64,000 bases of DNA from Macrocybe gigantea (taxonomy: Eukaryota; Basidiomycota; Agaricomycetes; Agaricales; Callistosporiaceae). The DNA lies in assembly GCA_011319805.1 (NCBI GenBank), contig SJRY01000312.1, positions 62,001 to 126,000 of the forward strand. Direction: 5' to 3'. A program made the position numbers and the translations under genes. This document shows positions 20,561 to 32,500 of the stretch, piece after piece; position 1 is the stretch's first letter, and the number at the start of each line of letters is the position of its first letter. The notes beneath the pieces were generated by a model, which ran no database searches, was not told where the DNA came from, and saw only the letters and a list, made by a program, of their open reading frames with translations.

Positions 20561-23511
20561 CTATCCCGGCGTTAAACCATACCCTCAACCTAACTGCAAC
20601 GACACCATACCCACGCAAACGCATTTACTTACCCCCATTGCTGTTTATTGTTAACTATAGTTATAGTATAGATACATTTGGCTCCATACTTTGGTTCAGT
20701 TTTGCACGCCTTTCCGATCATCCATCGTCTCGTCTTCTCCTTCCTTGGTTTTCCTCACAAATCGAGGATGATCTTGACAACACGCTGTATACATATTGCA
20801 CTGAGAAATCAGCTCGCCCAGCTTCACGATTGGAGTCCACAATGTCGCCAACAGCCGCCCATTTCTTATGGCAGCACTGAATCCGTTGGCTTTTCCGGAA
20901 CTTTGACTCGAGCGGCCAGAAATGGTACCGAAAGGCACCGCTCAATGAGAGCATCGCCTGTTCGCCTGCACCCGGGGATCGGCCTCGCCACACCCTGTTT
21001 CTATCTCTTGACAAAGCCGTACTGGCACGTCGTAGTGCGTGTGCATTCTCGGCGCCCCGTCACTGGAGGACGTACGGCATTAGCATGGTTCTTGGGTGTC
21101 AAAGTATCTGCCCAGGTTCATAAAGAGTCATTGATTGCCACTCAGGTAAACTGATTCAACAGACGAAAGCCCTTTGTGAAAGATCATTGAACTCGGAAGC
21201 GGGTACGATCCTGTGGACAATAAAAGCGACTTTTTCTAGCAATGCGTACTTTCGGCTATCTACACGTCTTCTGTGTTATACAGTACTTTCATCGCAGGGG
21301 CCTTAACTTGCGCCAATGGTTCGTTATCAACATCTCGTTTTTCAGGCCTCCCGTGCCTTCCGTCCACGGAACGCATAACCTCGACGCAGGCGGTCTCTTC
21401 GTGACCTTGGAGTCGCGCTGGCGCGGCAGCACAATTCCTTTTACCCCTGGCCGAGGAAGAGCGATCACTGCGATATTCTCCGTTGCACCACGCGCCGTCC
21501 ACCGCGTACGAGACTGTAGGACCGCATGCCCAGAGATGGGCCAATTCCGACGTTCTCAAATTCTTGGTTTTATGCTGTGCAGCTCCATCACTCGTTAAAC
21601 AATGAATGTTTGTGTGGCACGTCGTCGCTCCTTAATTGTACCGTACAGCGTTTTCCCTGCTTAGTTCGCGAGTCGCGTCTTCCACTTCCATTTGAAAGAG
21701 CGCCATTGGTGCAAGCTGATAAGCTCGCTGACAGTGCAGGATGGGCAAAGCACCCTGTGGTTGTGTTCACACTGGCTCTATTGTAGCCAACGTTTTCGAA
21801 TTCGTGAAAAGGCCTTTGATGGCAAATAGAAAAAGTCATTACCATAACTGAGAGATTGTCGAATTGTCTCTCATCGGGGCACCTTTGCTTATGACTTTAG
21901 GCATTACTTTGACCCATAAGACACCTGGAATACAATATTTTGACTTCAAGACGCAGTGTGGAAATTCATCCTTTCCATTTCCAGAGAAGGTATTTTATTT
22001 TTATGTAGCCCGCCGACAGCCCAGATCTGTTCGCTTAAACGTTCGCGACAAGATCTGATATCACTGATATCACCTCACCTGCAATACATCTAGTGTCATC
22101 GCAAGTGCAGAAGTTGACCGAACCAGTGAACGGGTGTGGTGTGGAGTCGGATTCTGTACTGTCCCTTGTTGGGAAATGCAAATATTTCACTTTCCGATTT
22201 TTATAATTTTAACGACAAAACCAGCACTCCTCAAACTCTTAAATCTTTTGAAGAATCATCTCATGAGTGTTCACAAAAATCCCCAGCATTATTTATGATG
22301 TGTAACATTCATCGGGCCTTGACCGAGGTGAGAGGCTCAAAAAACCGGGATGTGCACAACAGTCACGCGAGGTCTTGAGTGTAGGTTCCCGCACAGGCAA
22401 CGTGCCGCGAACCAAGCGTCCAGCTGAGCGACGCACGTGACGCGATGAGGTGGCATGAACCGCCTGAGCCGTCTCTTCACTCATCCCACCCACATCGCTG
22501 CCAGCGCCCGAGCAGCCCTCAGCTTAGCCTTCCGTAGTTTTTCTACCCTACCCTCCCACCCTAATTAGCATGCACACATGGTGATACCCTCTGTACATTC
22601 GTAGTTGCACATTCGCATATAGCATACTGTTCCCGTGATGTCGCAAGGCCAATCGCCTAGTGAAACGCCCGCCCACCCGGCGGCTCACTTCACTTCGCGT
22701 ACCAGCTGAGCTAAAGCTCAGCCCTGCCCAACCCTAACAGCCTTGCACCATCATCCGGTCCTCGGCGAGTCGAAGCTGGAACCCACTAGTTACAGACTCA
22801 GCTGGGAAGCCGCCGGCGGCTTCTGCGCGACATGCACTGGGCTGCCAGGATTTAGCACGCGGAGCTTCAACTGAGGTCGAAAGCATCACGCTCAAGTCAC
22901 CTCTGGACTTGCTTCGAGCCGTTCGATAGCATCGCGAAATGTCTGTCCCTCGGAGAAATTGGGGAAATAGAGTATTCAATGTATACAATAAGAAGTACTA
23001 ATGACTCTTGAGGTGTTTACTATCAGCATTAGTTTCTCCGAAGCATTTGATGTACTGGGAAACACAAAATTTTGAACTTTTTCGTCTCGCATTTCAGAAC
23101 TGCAAGGTATTTCATTGAAACAACATTGTAAATATGATTGGTTATATAGTATTCAACTACTTGAATTTTTATTAGGGGAGAGAGTTAGCCATTGTGGCGG
23201 AATTCACTTTTTGCACATCGTGAATCATGATCACATCGTGACATGGGACAGTAGTCTGATCGTGAAAAGATGACAATGCTAGAATCGCAAGGCCATTTTC
23301 ACAGTGAGACAGTCCGGAGAAACAGGTCTGGAGGCGCTTGAGCTTTTAAGCCGAATTCTAGATTTCTAAGTTTGAGCTTGAAGAATCCGATGTGGAGCGT
23401 GGTAATTCAACAACACCGAGACATTCTGGCTCCGTTACCACGTAATGGTGGTGTAGCAAGTACTGCCAGGCATTGCTCCGGAGACGCGCCAAGTGCGTCA
23501 GCCTTCTACAA
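20561..23511. other. gene-poor stretch
   Basis: Nearly 3 kb without a supported gene. Frames of 118 (plus, 21242-21598) and 99 codons (minus, 21260-21559) overlap each other and neither has family features. About 23050-23260 resembles the 3' flank of the histone-H3-like gene (25690-25860), which suggests a relic of the same repeat. Confidence 0.45.
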
Positions 23512-23589
23512 CTGAACGCTATTGACCCAGCAGATTTGCCAATCACGTGACCTCGGAATTCACAAAATTGCTCGGTCAATAGCGTTCAG
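23512..23589. mobile_element. 78-bp MULE-type MITE
   Basis: The ends CTGAACGCTATTGACC and GGTCAATAGCGTTCAG are perfect inverted repeats, and about 27 bp match in total with a few mismatches. The end sequence is that of the MULE family here (TGAACGCTATTCACCC) with one base changed, and the subterminal CACGTG is kept. It is a minimal end-to-end derivative. I see no clear target duplication. Confidence 0.65.
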
Positions 23590-23960
23590 TCGGCCTACAC
23601 CCTTCCCACCACGTCAGCTTGAGCGCCCCCTCCATGCATCGCCTGCGTCGTCATCGTTGTCGTCCAGCGGCGACATTCAAAGGTATGTTTCTTTGCGTTT
23701 TTCCTTCTTCTTTGCCTTCATACTCCATCTTTTCCCCTAGATTAGCAGAGATCAAAAAAGTCCCCCTCGAAAGCGCCATCAGTACGCAGGCAAGATAAGC
23801 GAGATTGATGCAGGGTTGAAGCATGTGACCATGTTGATAATTTCTAGCTGACATCCGTGCCACGTCATCCATGCTTGCATTCAACGCTCACCATGCTTCT
23901 CCTTCCAGCCTCTTCAGAGTGGGCGTGCCCTCCAACTAACTTGATCATGAACTCCAACCC

Positions 23961-24502
23961 TTGACTAGTGTGAATGAGTCACCCCTGGCTCTACGCATTG
24001 GATCAGGGGTTGGATTCTGGGCTGACTTGTTTGATGTCTATCAGATCGGCCGCATTGCACCGCAGCCATCACCCTGCGCCGCTTGTCCATTGCGGCGTGG
24101 TGCGGAGAGTTGTCAATGCTTTCCACGTGGTGTTTGCGTGCCGTTTTTGTCCGCCTGGTGATGTCGGTCCATGACAGCACCATGAGGGAAGCTGCCCATG
24201 CTTCTCATGCAGGCATGTTGGAGGCAAGTGTGCCTGCTGATCCTTGACTGGTGTGAATGAGTCACCCCTGGCTCTACGCATCACGTCGGGATTACGAGCT
24301 CACTTGAATTCATCTCCATCAGATCGGCCGCATAGCGCTGTAACTATCACCCCGCGCCGTCTGTCCATGGCGGCGCGTTGAAGGGAGTTGTCCATGCTCT
24401 CTATGTGGTGTTGCAGTGCCATTTTCATATGCCCGGCGTGGTCTGTCAATGGCAGCGCCGTGGGGAAAGCCGCCCATGCTTTCCGTGCATCCCTTCGGGG
24501 CA
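23961..24502 (+). repeat. diverged tandem duplication, about 270 bp unit
   Basis: The unit from 23961 and the unit from 24244 both begin TTGACTRGTGTGAATGAGTC. They share blocks to their ends, including AGATCGGCCGCAT and the CCATGCTTTC regions. Identity is imperfect, so the duplication is old. No gene is visible. Confidence 0.55.
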
Positions 24503-24863
24503 TCTTGTGGCCCAGCATCATTGGTCAATAATGATGCTGTGAGGGTGGACGGTCCATGTCCCCCATGCTACATTGCATTGCAACCATCAACCCATGGGCG
24601 TGATGCGAAGGGCTGTTCATACCCTTTGCGTCATTGTTGCGTGGCATGCTTCGGCCCAGCACCGCCAGTGGGTGGTTGCATGAGGCATGGCTATGCGCTT
24701 CGGATTGATGCCGGCCACCTGTCAGACTGTGCCAAGGGAAGGGCCAACCTTCGCTCTTGATCTGACATGCTCGGTGCGATGATTTTAGCTATGATACACG
24801 TAAAATAGACGACATATCGTTGGGCCTCTTGTGCCCAAAAAGTCATGGTAGGCCAGTAGCACG

Positions 24864-24870
24864 TATAAAA
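24864..24870 (+). promoter_or_regulatory. TATA box of the H3-like/PHD gene
   Basis: TATAAAA 56 nt upstream of the ATG at 24926. Confidence 0.5.
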
Positions 24871-24925
24871 ACCCTTTAACAAATGAGAATCCAACTGCAA
24901 CCCAACGTTTATAACCTGCTCCCCT

Positions 24926-25667
24926 ATGGCCCGCACTCGTCAAACCGCTAAGAAGAGCACTGGAGCAACTGCGCCCAAGAAGCCTCTAGGGGATCCTTCC
25001 GATGTAACCACGGGTGTCCCAGCTGCTCAGAAAGCACGTAAATCAGCCAGAATCGCACAGTCTCAGGCTAAGTTACCAGAGGCCACTGAGAAAAATCCTC
25101 GAATTGCAAGTATTTATCACTTTTAATAAAACTCAGCTAATGCCATGCTTTTCTAGTGGTGTGGAGGTTGCGGTGATGGAGGAGATGTACTGGAGTGCGA
25201 TTTTTGCCCCAAAGTCATGTGCGCCAGTTGCGTTCCTGTTCCCCGCCCAGTGGCCAAGGATGCCAAAGCCATTTGCCCGGCTTGCTGGGTTACCAGGATG
25301 AGGCGCAGGAGAGATGAGGCAAAAAAACAAAAGGTTGATCATGTTTGGAAGCCTTATCCGGTAAGTTATTCTCAAACATGGACGGCCTAGACTGACGAGG
25401 TTAATATAGGCCTTGGTCAAAGATGCATCTCTGGAACCCTACAATCCAAATTTCGTCATCCGTTTCACCTCTCGCGGCCGCACTTCTTTCGACAACATCA
25501 CGGGCACTCCCTTGGCCTTGGTCACAATAGTACTCGAGGGTCTCCATCCTGATGCATCGGATGTCTTATACCACAGCGTCAAATCCTGGTACCGTCATGA
25601 GGATGCAATAAGCAATCGCTTGTATGCACGCACTATTGCCTTCAAATCAATTCTCCGAAGTGTTTGA
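24926..25667 (+). CDS. histone-H3-tail-like protein with PHD-type zinc finger, 213 aa
   Basis: Three in-phase exons: 24926-25105, 25157-25360 and 25410-25667. Without the Met, residues 1-20 match canonical histone H3 at 14 positions (ARTRQTAKKSTG, then AP.K.L), with K4R, R8K, G13A, K14T, R17K and Q19P. K9 and S10 are kept. A second ARKSA motif at 36-40 recalls the H3 K27 site. There is no histone fold. With Met as residue 1, C62, C65, C74, C77, C82, C85, C100 and C103 form a C8 cluster spaced like a PHD finger, with C82 in place of the usual His. PHD fingers usually read the H3 tail. The last 85 residues are unrecognised. Intron 1 has a GC donor (GCAAGT); using the nearby GT would break the frame. 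The role (tail decoy or self-binding reader) is inference. Confidence 0.75.
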
Positions 25668-25689
25668 AGGGAGGGCAAAGATGAAATTT

Positions 25690-25974
25690 CCACTTATTTT
25701 GTTTCGTATTCCAGAATCTCAGAATATTTTATTAAATCAATGTTAGAATCTGAATTAGATACATTGTAACTATCTGCCTGAATTTTTGCTAAGGGAGAGA
25801 GCAAGCGGTTGAGTAGAAATATGCATTTTGCACATCGTGATCACGGACAGTATATAAAGCAAAGGGACTCGCAATGACATGTCCTGGGATGCAAGAAAAA
25901 AACATCTTGAACCAGCAGCAAGATGCGCCCAAGAAAATATCATCACGAAGAAAACCCCTCCAAATAAAAAGACG
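25690..25974. other. 3' flank with repeat similarity
   Basis: About 25690-25860 resembles 23050-23260 in the shared blocks GAATTTTTRYTAAG, GGGAGAGAG and TTTTGCACATCGTGA. This suggests the H3-like gene lies in a dispersed repeat of which the upstream copy is a relic. Confidence 0.35.
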
Positions 25975-26942
25975 TTACGCCGGCGGACAGTTCTCTTTGC
26001 CCGCCAGCGGGGTTCTGGCTGGCCCCGTCGCTGTCCGCTTCTGCGTCGCGTCCGTGGACTCCCCAATTGGGGTGTGGTAGGGGCGGCTACGCAACGGCGC
26101 ACCCCAAACTGGGGAAACCCCAACACGGTGGACGCGGAGCCGTTTAGGGGTGGCAGGGTGCTGACCCCTCTTGGCATTTCTGCCCTCGGAGCGTGGTCGT
26201 GGCTCCGCGTCTCGGGCGTGCTTTAGCGGAGAGGCGTCGCGGCTCCGCGTTCGCGGCACCAGATCCTCATCGTCGTGGAGGGTGATGTGCTTGGCTGAGA
26301 TACTCAGCTCCTCGCTGTCGGCAGACGACAGCTCCTCCACAGCATTCCACCTTTCTTCTTCTTCCCTAGAGATGTGATTTCGGAATACTCAGCAGCAGCT
26401 CGAAGGAGATGGTTGGGAGAACTGCACCTATCGGCTTGGTGAGCGGCCATGGCGTAAGCCATGAACGCGAAGATGGCTTCGCTGGGGACATGATGGCCAT
26501 TTTGGGCCCGGTCGCAGATATGCTGAAGCAGATACTTCAGCGTGGACGCCGTGGCCTCGTTGCGAGGGTTGCTGTGGTCGCGACCGCCCCCATAGATGAG
26601 GGCGGTGCAGATGTCCTGTGCGACATCGGGTGGGACCGTCGACCGGGGAGCGGCACGTGCATTGAGAGATTCCACTGCCGGCATTGGGCAGCGCGGATGC
26701 TGTAGAGTTTTGAGAAACTGGATGCGGCGAACCAGCGTAGACGCCCGCTCGGGGGCGGCGGTTCTGAACTCAATGCCCAACAGATCGAGGACGTGTTCCA
26801 GCTTCATTCTCTGTGTCGAGGATTGGATGAGTGCTACGATCCAGCTGCATTTCGTGAGCACGTACCTGGGATGAGGCGGCACAGGGGGCAGATGGAGGGA
26901 CGCGACGAGTTGCTCGCGACCCAGCTGATTGCGACTCAACAA
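25975..26942 (-). CDS. GC-rich orphan gene, probably frameshifted
   Basis: A 212-codon frame (26942-26304) with strong codon bias encodes an alpha-helical region (RASTLVRRIQFLKTLQ, EAIFAFMAYAMAAHQA). Coding sequence continues at 26340-25975 in a different frame with an Asp/Ser then Arg/Pro-rich tail ending AGKENCPPA. No splice pair joins the two frames over the 37-nt overlap, so one indel is likely. The family is unknown. It is transcribed away from the GC-rich gene at 27166, and the pair may share the roughly 200-bp gap between them. Confidence 0.45.
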
Positions 26943-27165
26943 AGCTGGTCATGTGCAGCGCGCGTAAATCACGTGCTGAGCCGCGCTTCTTGATGGGTTC
27001 TTGACAGGCACGCAGCCAAGTTGGGCTTCAGAGGACGTACAGGGGACGGCTTTGCACGTGGCGCATGACGGCTGGAAAGGTCGGCGGTGATTCCGATCAT
27101 CGAGCGCCATGGGAGGCTTCTTGTCGGGATCCGCGACGCCCTTTCATATAGCGAGCCCCTCGTGA

Positions 27166-29086
27166 ATGTTGCCCTTCTACGACCACGACGGCGCCATGCC
27201 CAAATCTGCCGTTTCCCTCACCCCACTCTGCGGCGGCGTAACCCTGGCCAGGCGCACCTCCAGCGAGGGAACGACCCACTTCCTGACGGCGCCCATCATC
27301 GGCAACGCCTCGCATTCCAACTCTCTATGCTTAACCTGCCTGTGCGTGTTCTCGGGAGGCCGCGATGCAGACTCCAAGGCTGATTGTATTTTTTCTCTCA
27401 GAGGGTGCTCACCGGGCCATCAAACGGCCCGCCAAAACGAGGCGTTCACCCACCACGTGAAAAAAAACTGCAGCGGCGGCGGCGATGGCGACGGCGCGGC
27501 CCCCGGGGGCCGTTTCACCCAATGGGAAGCCGCGAGAGCCAATTGGCTCAACCCGTTTACCCTTCGGGGCGTGACGCACCCTCATATAGAGCGGTCTTTG
27601 ACGCCGTCTCGGTCAGAGTTTCAGGTAGGAATCGTTGCAGACGAGATCACCCCACGGCATGCAGCTGAAGACATCTTATAGGCCTTGCCCGCGATCTCGA
27701 GCTCCTACACGGTCGCGGGAACGCTGCGCAAAGCCGACAACGGCGTGCAGCAAACCTTCGAGCTCAAATGCGCCGGGCTCGGCCGAACGTTTGCCATCTT
27801 GAGCTTCAAGCTGAGTGGTGACGTCCTCTACTCCCCTCCCGTACAGCATCCCGACTACGATCTGTGTCTCATGCTCGACGCTCGTTTTAGGAGGGTAGAA
27901 TCCGCGACGTTCAGGTCGGGGCCGGTGCTCAAGGCACGTTATCCGGAATGGCCGCAGCTCCGGGCTTGGCGGGAAGAAATAAAAGAGGTGCATCACCGCG
28001 TCTTCCAGCGCTTTTCAGACAGGTACGGCGTGATGTGGGCGTTGGACAGCCCAGGGCCAAACGGGTTCCTTGCCCAGGTCCTGGAGAACCGGGTCCCCGG
28101 TCAGTTGGTGCGACGCTGTAAATGCTTGAGAGCATCCGCTGACGAGTTCGAAACAGAGGAGGTCCGACAAGTGGACGAGGCGAGACCCCTGGTGGACGCG
28201 CGCGACGTAGGCATTTTCCCCCCCCCCCCCTCGAACTAACCCAACCTCGGCTCATTCTTGCTATTCAGGCCATCACCGCTGTCTACAACGGCTCGGCCAG
28301 CCTCCAAGATCTCCGCCGCTGCCTGGAAGGGGTGCGCCCGCATCTTGGGAGGCGGGTCGCAAAGGAGGCGGCGAACTTCGCTTCAAACGTGAGTGGTTGA
28401 CCCTTTGCTTTTTATTGGGCTCGCTAATCTAACCCCGCCCTTCGCTTCAGACCGGCCAAGACCTAGGGCCCCACCAGCCGTGCATCCCCGTGTACCCTCT
28501 CCAAGCCATCGAAGCGGTGCACCTTTTCGTGGCATACGGCGATCGCCCCGCGCCTTCCGAAGTAGAGCAGCTGGCCTGTGCCCTCGAGAGCGGGATGACG
28601 CCGCCCGACCTCCTGCAGTTGAGGGCCCAGTGGCTGGGCCCAGCGCTGGTAAAGACGCCGGAAGGGGCTTATGCGTGGGAGCGGGAGCTTTAGGTCTCGG
28701 TGCGCCGCATGTAAGTCGTATTCGGGCAATCGATACCTCGCTACAAAAAAATTTTCCCCGGGGGCGCCGCCTTTTCTTTTTGGTCTACATACGATGGCGG
28801 CTTGATCGTAAAGTAAAATTGATTCCGCACGCAATATAAGGCCGTGCCGCCAGCCGACTATTTGTCCCCGTCGTCTGTGTTACCTTACTCTAAGCCTTAG
28901 TGTCGTGTTGTCCAGGCCATCCCCCTCCTCCATTGGAATTCGTGGTGCGAGGAGCCGCTGGTAAAGATCCCCGAAAAAGAGTTCAGGAGGTGGACACCAG
29001 GACAGACCTTCGCCGATCACGTGACTCCAGTCATGCGCGCCGTTGCTTTTTGTTGTGGTGGTGCGGCGCAACCGCCTGCCAATTGA
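27166..29086 (+). CDS. GC-rich orphan gene, multi-exon model uncertain
   Basis: Successive G/C-rich open blocks are separated by short introns: about 27166-27670, 27680-28209, 28270-28389, 28451-28693 and 28916-29086. Clear splice sites include GTGAGT at 28390 and CAG at 28450. Recognisable protein runs include YPEWPQLRAWREEIKEVHHR and YPLQAIEAVHLFVAYGD. The last two exons contain similar motifs (LVKTPE and LVKIPE), which suggests an internal repeat or alternative 3' exons. An in-frame stop at 28693 may be the true end, in which case 28916-29086 is a duplicated exon. The family is unknown. There is no signal peptide. Confidence 0.45.
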
Positions 29087-29352
29087 AACTCCGACGCATG
29101 CATGGCGAGTTGCCCAGTGTGTTCCGAAGACCTTTATCCTCTGATATCTCGAGTTTGAGGACCAAGAGAGAAAATCCATTCCGAAGGATTTGAAGGTATT
29201 GGGCTAATACTTCATAATCAAACTCAGTTTCGTTTTCTGTATGCTTGTGCATGAGTATCTAAGTGAACGAAGAGCGAGGGCGGCCAGAATACGATCAATC
29301 TGCTGACTAATCCAATTTATCGTGTCGCATCGACGCGTCGTATTGTGAATAC
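29087..29352. other. no supported gene
   Basis: The 3' flank of the GC-rich gene. Composition falls back to A/T-rich. Confidence 0.4.
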
Positions 29353-29541
29353 AAGTATATAACACGTGCCGCTGGCACTTTTATGCCCCCCGGCCTTTTG
29401 TTGACACTCACTGGCACTTTAAATATTCAAAAAGTTTTTAGTTACACTATCTATCTTGTCTGCAAGTATATAACACGTGTTGCTGGCACTTTTATACCCC
29501 CCGGCCTTTTGTTGACACTTACTGGCACTTTAAATATTCAA
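29353..29541 (+). repeat. 78-bp direct repeat pair
   Basis: 29353-29430 and 29464-29541 are near identical (AAGTATATAACACGTG at the start, TTTAAATATTCAA at the end) with a 33-bp spacer. The duplication creates a misleading repetitive frame (PPGLLLTLTGTLNIQ twice) that I do not call a gene. Confidence 0.8.
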
Positions 29542-32500
29542 TCCACTTTCCATATTGCTTTAATGTTATGTACTGATGTTACTCATGATATAGCAATATA
29601 AAACTGACCATGAGTAAAAACCGGTGTATGTAAATCAAGCCCAACATGTGTCACTAACTGGCCTTGCAACTTGTTGATTGTTATAGCAAAGCATAAGCAG
29701 ATCAGAAATTAAAGGCACATCAATGGGAATGGCACTTGTCCTTCAGATAGCTACTCCACCGGATACAGCAGCTGTTCACCATTATTGCTTATAGTGACCA
29801 AGTCAGCACTGTGAAAGACTTGCTCTGCTCCAGGAATGTCTCTGAAAATGTAATAAGGACGTGCCTCGGCAAGAAATCCAGTAGCTTAAGGTGGTGTATA
29901 GCTTCAATGGTATTGTCTTCACCTCGGATCGCACTCTTATCCTTGGCTATTGGGCTGCTCAGAGCCTGTCATACCTTCAACTGCGTGCATTCTGAAGATC
30001 GCGTCCGTTTTTGGCACGAACACTAGCGCGTTTGAGCTTTTGGTAGTCAAATGGAAGATAATCGGTCCGTGTTGGCTGCAGATCAAGAGACCAAAGATCG
30101 ACTGTAGAGGCGTTCGTTGCAAGCTGGAGGGGAACGTCTCCGACCCGAAGAACATCAGTCCTTTTGCGGAAGCAGACGCAGACACCCCCAGAGAAACCCC
30201 CCATGTCTACTATAGTCAGCTTAGCAATTCTGACGATTGTCGATCACAAGGAGAACAACAGAGAGGTCGTGTGTGCGATGGCTAGAATATGGCACAACAG
30301 TATGTTTCACGCTGGGCCCCTCGGTACAAGGTGTACCCATCGCTTATCCGCTTGCCAGCCATGCGTCCCGGTCCACAAGGTCGCCGAGGATCCGTCTGCC
30401 GCTCTAGTAGCAGTAGAGCTTGAGAAATCCGGCCTCGCGGCATTATCGGTCGCAACTACCGCGGTGACTACGGGTCGCGACTCCATGTCTGTCCGAGTAT
30501 CACATCTGCTGGTAGCTCAATGAGCCCCGCTCGTCTGCGTAATATCTTACGTATCATGAGAGGCGATGCGACCAGGTAAAGGATGGATACGAGCGGCAGC
30601 GTCCGGTTGGATGAGAGACTAGTCAGTACAGGAAAGGCGAGGTGGCGAGAAAGGGAAAAGCTAGATAAGAAACGCAAGAGTGCCATGGAAGATGCGACAG
30701 ACAGAAGGGAATGGCAAGAAGGATGATGCGATAAAGGAGCGCTACCGAACGTCGAGAGCAGATCGACGTAGAACGTCAATTCGGAAGAGCTTCCTGGCTT
30801 TCGCGACGCCTGCGGCCCCTGGGAACCCTCCTGATGTCACAACCAAGCCAGCTTGGTCCCATGTTCCGCCTATCCGACTGACTATTTGAACAGTCCCTCG
30901 ACTCCATCCTCGAGTGGCATGCCATCGGCGGTGAACTCGATGCTACGGCTGCGCTCGTGAGCCTGATCTAGATGTGGTACCAGGCTGATCTTGAAGGGAT
31001 TGCATCATGAACTCGGCACTTATGAACAACTGGGCAAGTGGCGCAAGGCCGTGGGCATGGTAGGGTCGCATTGTCGGATGTCTAGGGCATCTGATGCAGT
31101 AAACGTTGGCGTACTGTCCTGCGTTCGTCGGTCCACCATTTCCCATCGTGTGGCGCCAGTTCGAGAAGCTGCTCGAACTCAACCTCAAACCGACGCTGTC
31201 ACCCCCAGCCAGTGTACGACACTGGGCGAGTGACATGAAACAAGAATGGCTGCATAGCGACTTCGAAACGGCCAGCTAATCGGGGCGCTCTTATCTCGGC
31301 TTCATGAAAAAGGATCTAAAAGTCAGCTTCAGCTTGGTCTTGAGCATCTGCAATCACTCATTACCTCTTGAATCAGAGACACGAAACAACGATAACCGTG
31401 CTAGCCTTTCAGAAAAATTCCACCCAGTTGACAATCTCGCATGACTTTCTATGCATGACCTTTCAGATCGGACCCTTGGAGACGGTTGCAAGAGCATCTC
31501 TCCGTCTCGTCTAGCAACGTATCGACAACCTGCACCAGAGCTCCGAAAATTTGATAATCGAGATAGGTTCCGAAGAAGGTCAACAGGATCAACCGGCCGA
31601 TCACACCAAAGCAAGCGACTTGGCGTTGTCGCAGGTGCCATTAGCCATCATACCACGAAAAAGCTCCTTCCGATACATCGTGAAGATGTATTTCTTGTAT
31701 ATGCATCTGAGAGGATTGAGGTAATTATAAGACAGGGCAACGTCTGTCTCAATGGGAAGGCAGTCGCCAAGCTTGCTGGCTGTGATGCCGAGCGGCTTCG
31801 GCATGCCACAATCCATGAACGTCGCTTTGCTTGGTCTGTTGAGGCGTGTACATGTGGTCAAGTTATAAGCCGCACCTTTAGTCGAGCTATGAATCAGGAC
31901 ATAAACACCCATGGCCAAAGCTTGACAATGACCTACTCATAGCTAAGGCCCACCAGACCATTGTTGTACACTGCATTTTTGCCAATAGTATAGACATCGA
32001 GCAATGACCCCTAGATCTCCAGTCTCTCGTTGACTTCGGACCCGTCCCGGGCCTTTATGACGGCAACCCAGGGGTTTGCTAGCTAGCCGCGAATCGACAT
32101 CCTACGCCGAGAGTCATACCACTGACAGCATTATTATCGTCGTCTGGCGACAACTCTACGTAAGAGGCAATCATCATTCGGAGTGTCGATCCCAGATTTC
32201 AGAATTTCCGCTCCTTGGAAAGTATTTTCCGTCCTCTACATCGAGCCGACGATACTATATCTGTGTTTAGTGCGTTTGAAAAGAGGAGGAGCGCCAAGGG
32301 AAAAAGGCGGGAATGAATTCGGATCCGCACGAGCTATATATCAACCTATGCTCCATCACAGCAAGTTGGATGGCCAAACGTTTATTTTGAGACATGTATG
32401 CTTCTAACTCCCGTCTTGTTCGTAACACCAAAAGATGAGAGCAAGCAGTGCACAGGCACAAGGTGGAGCGATCTAGAATGTCAATGAAGGCGGCTATGAA

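Noticed and set aside
21242..21598. 118-codon plus frame
   Set aside because: A 99-codon minus frame covers most of the same DNA, with no family match, splice partner or codon bias.
23961..24502. CRISPR-like or satellite array
   Set aside because: Only two diverged units of about 270 bp with no regular spacers. CRISPR is not expected in a fungus.
29383..29601. 72-codon frame with an internal peptide repeat
   Set aside because: The repeat in the peptide is produced by the 78-bp DNA duplication. There is no coding bias.
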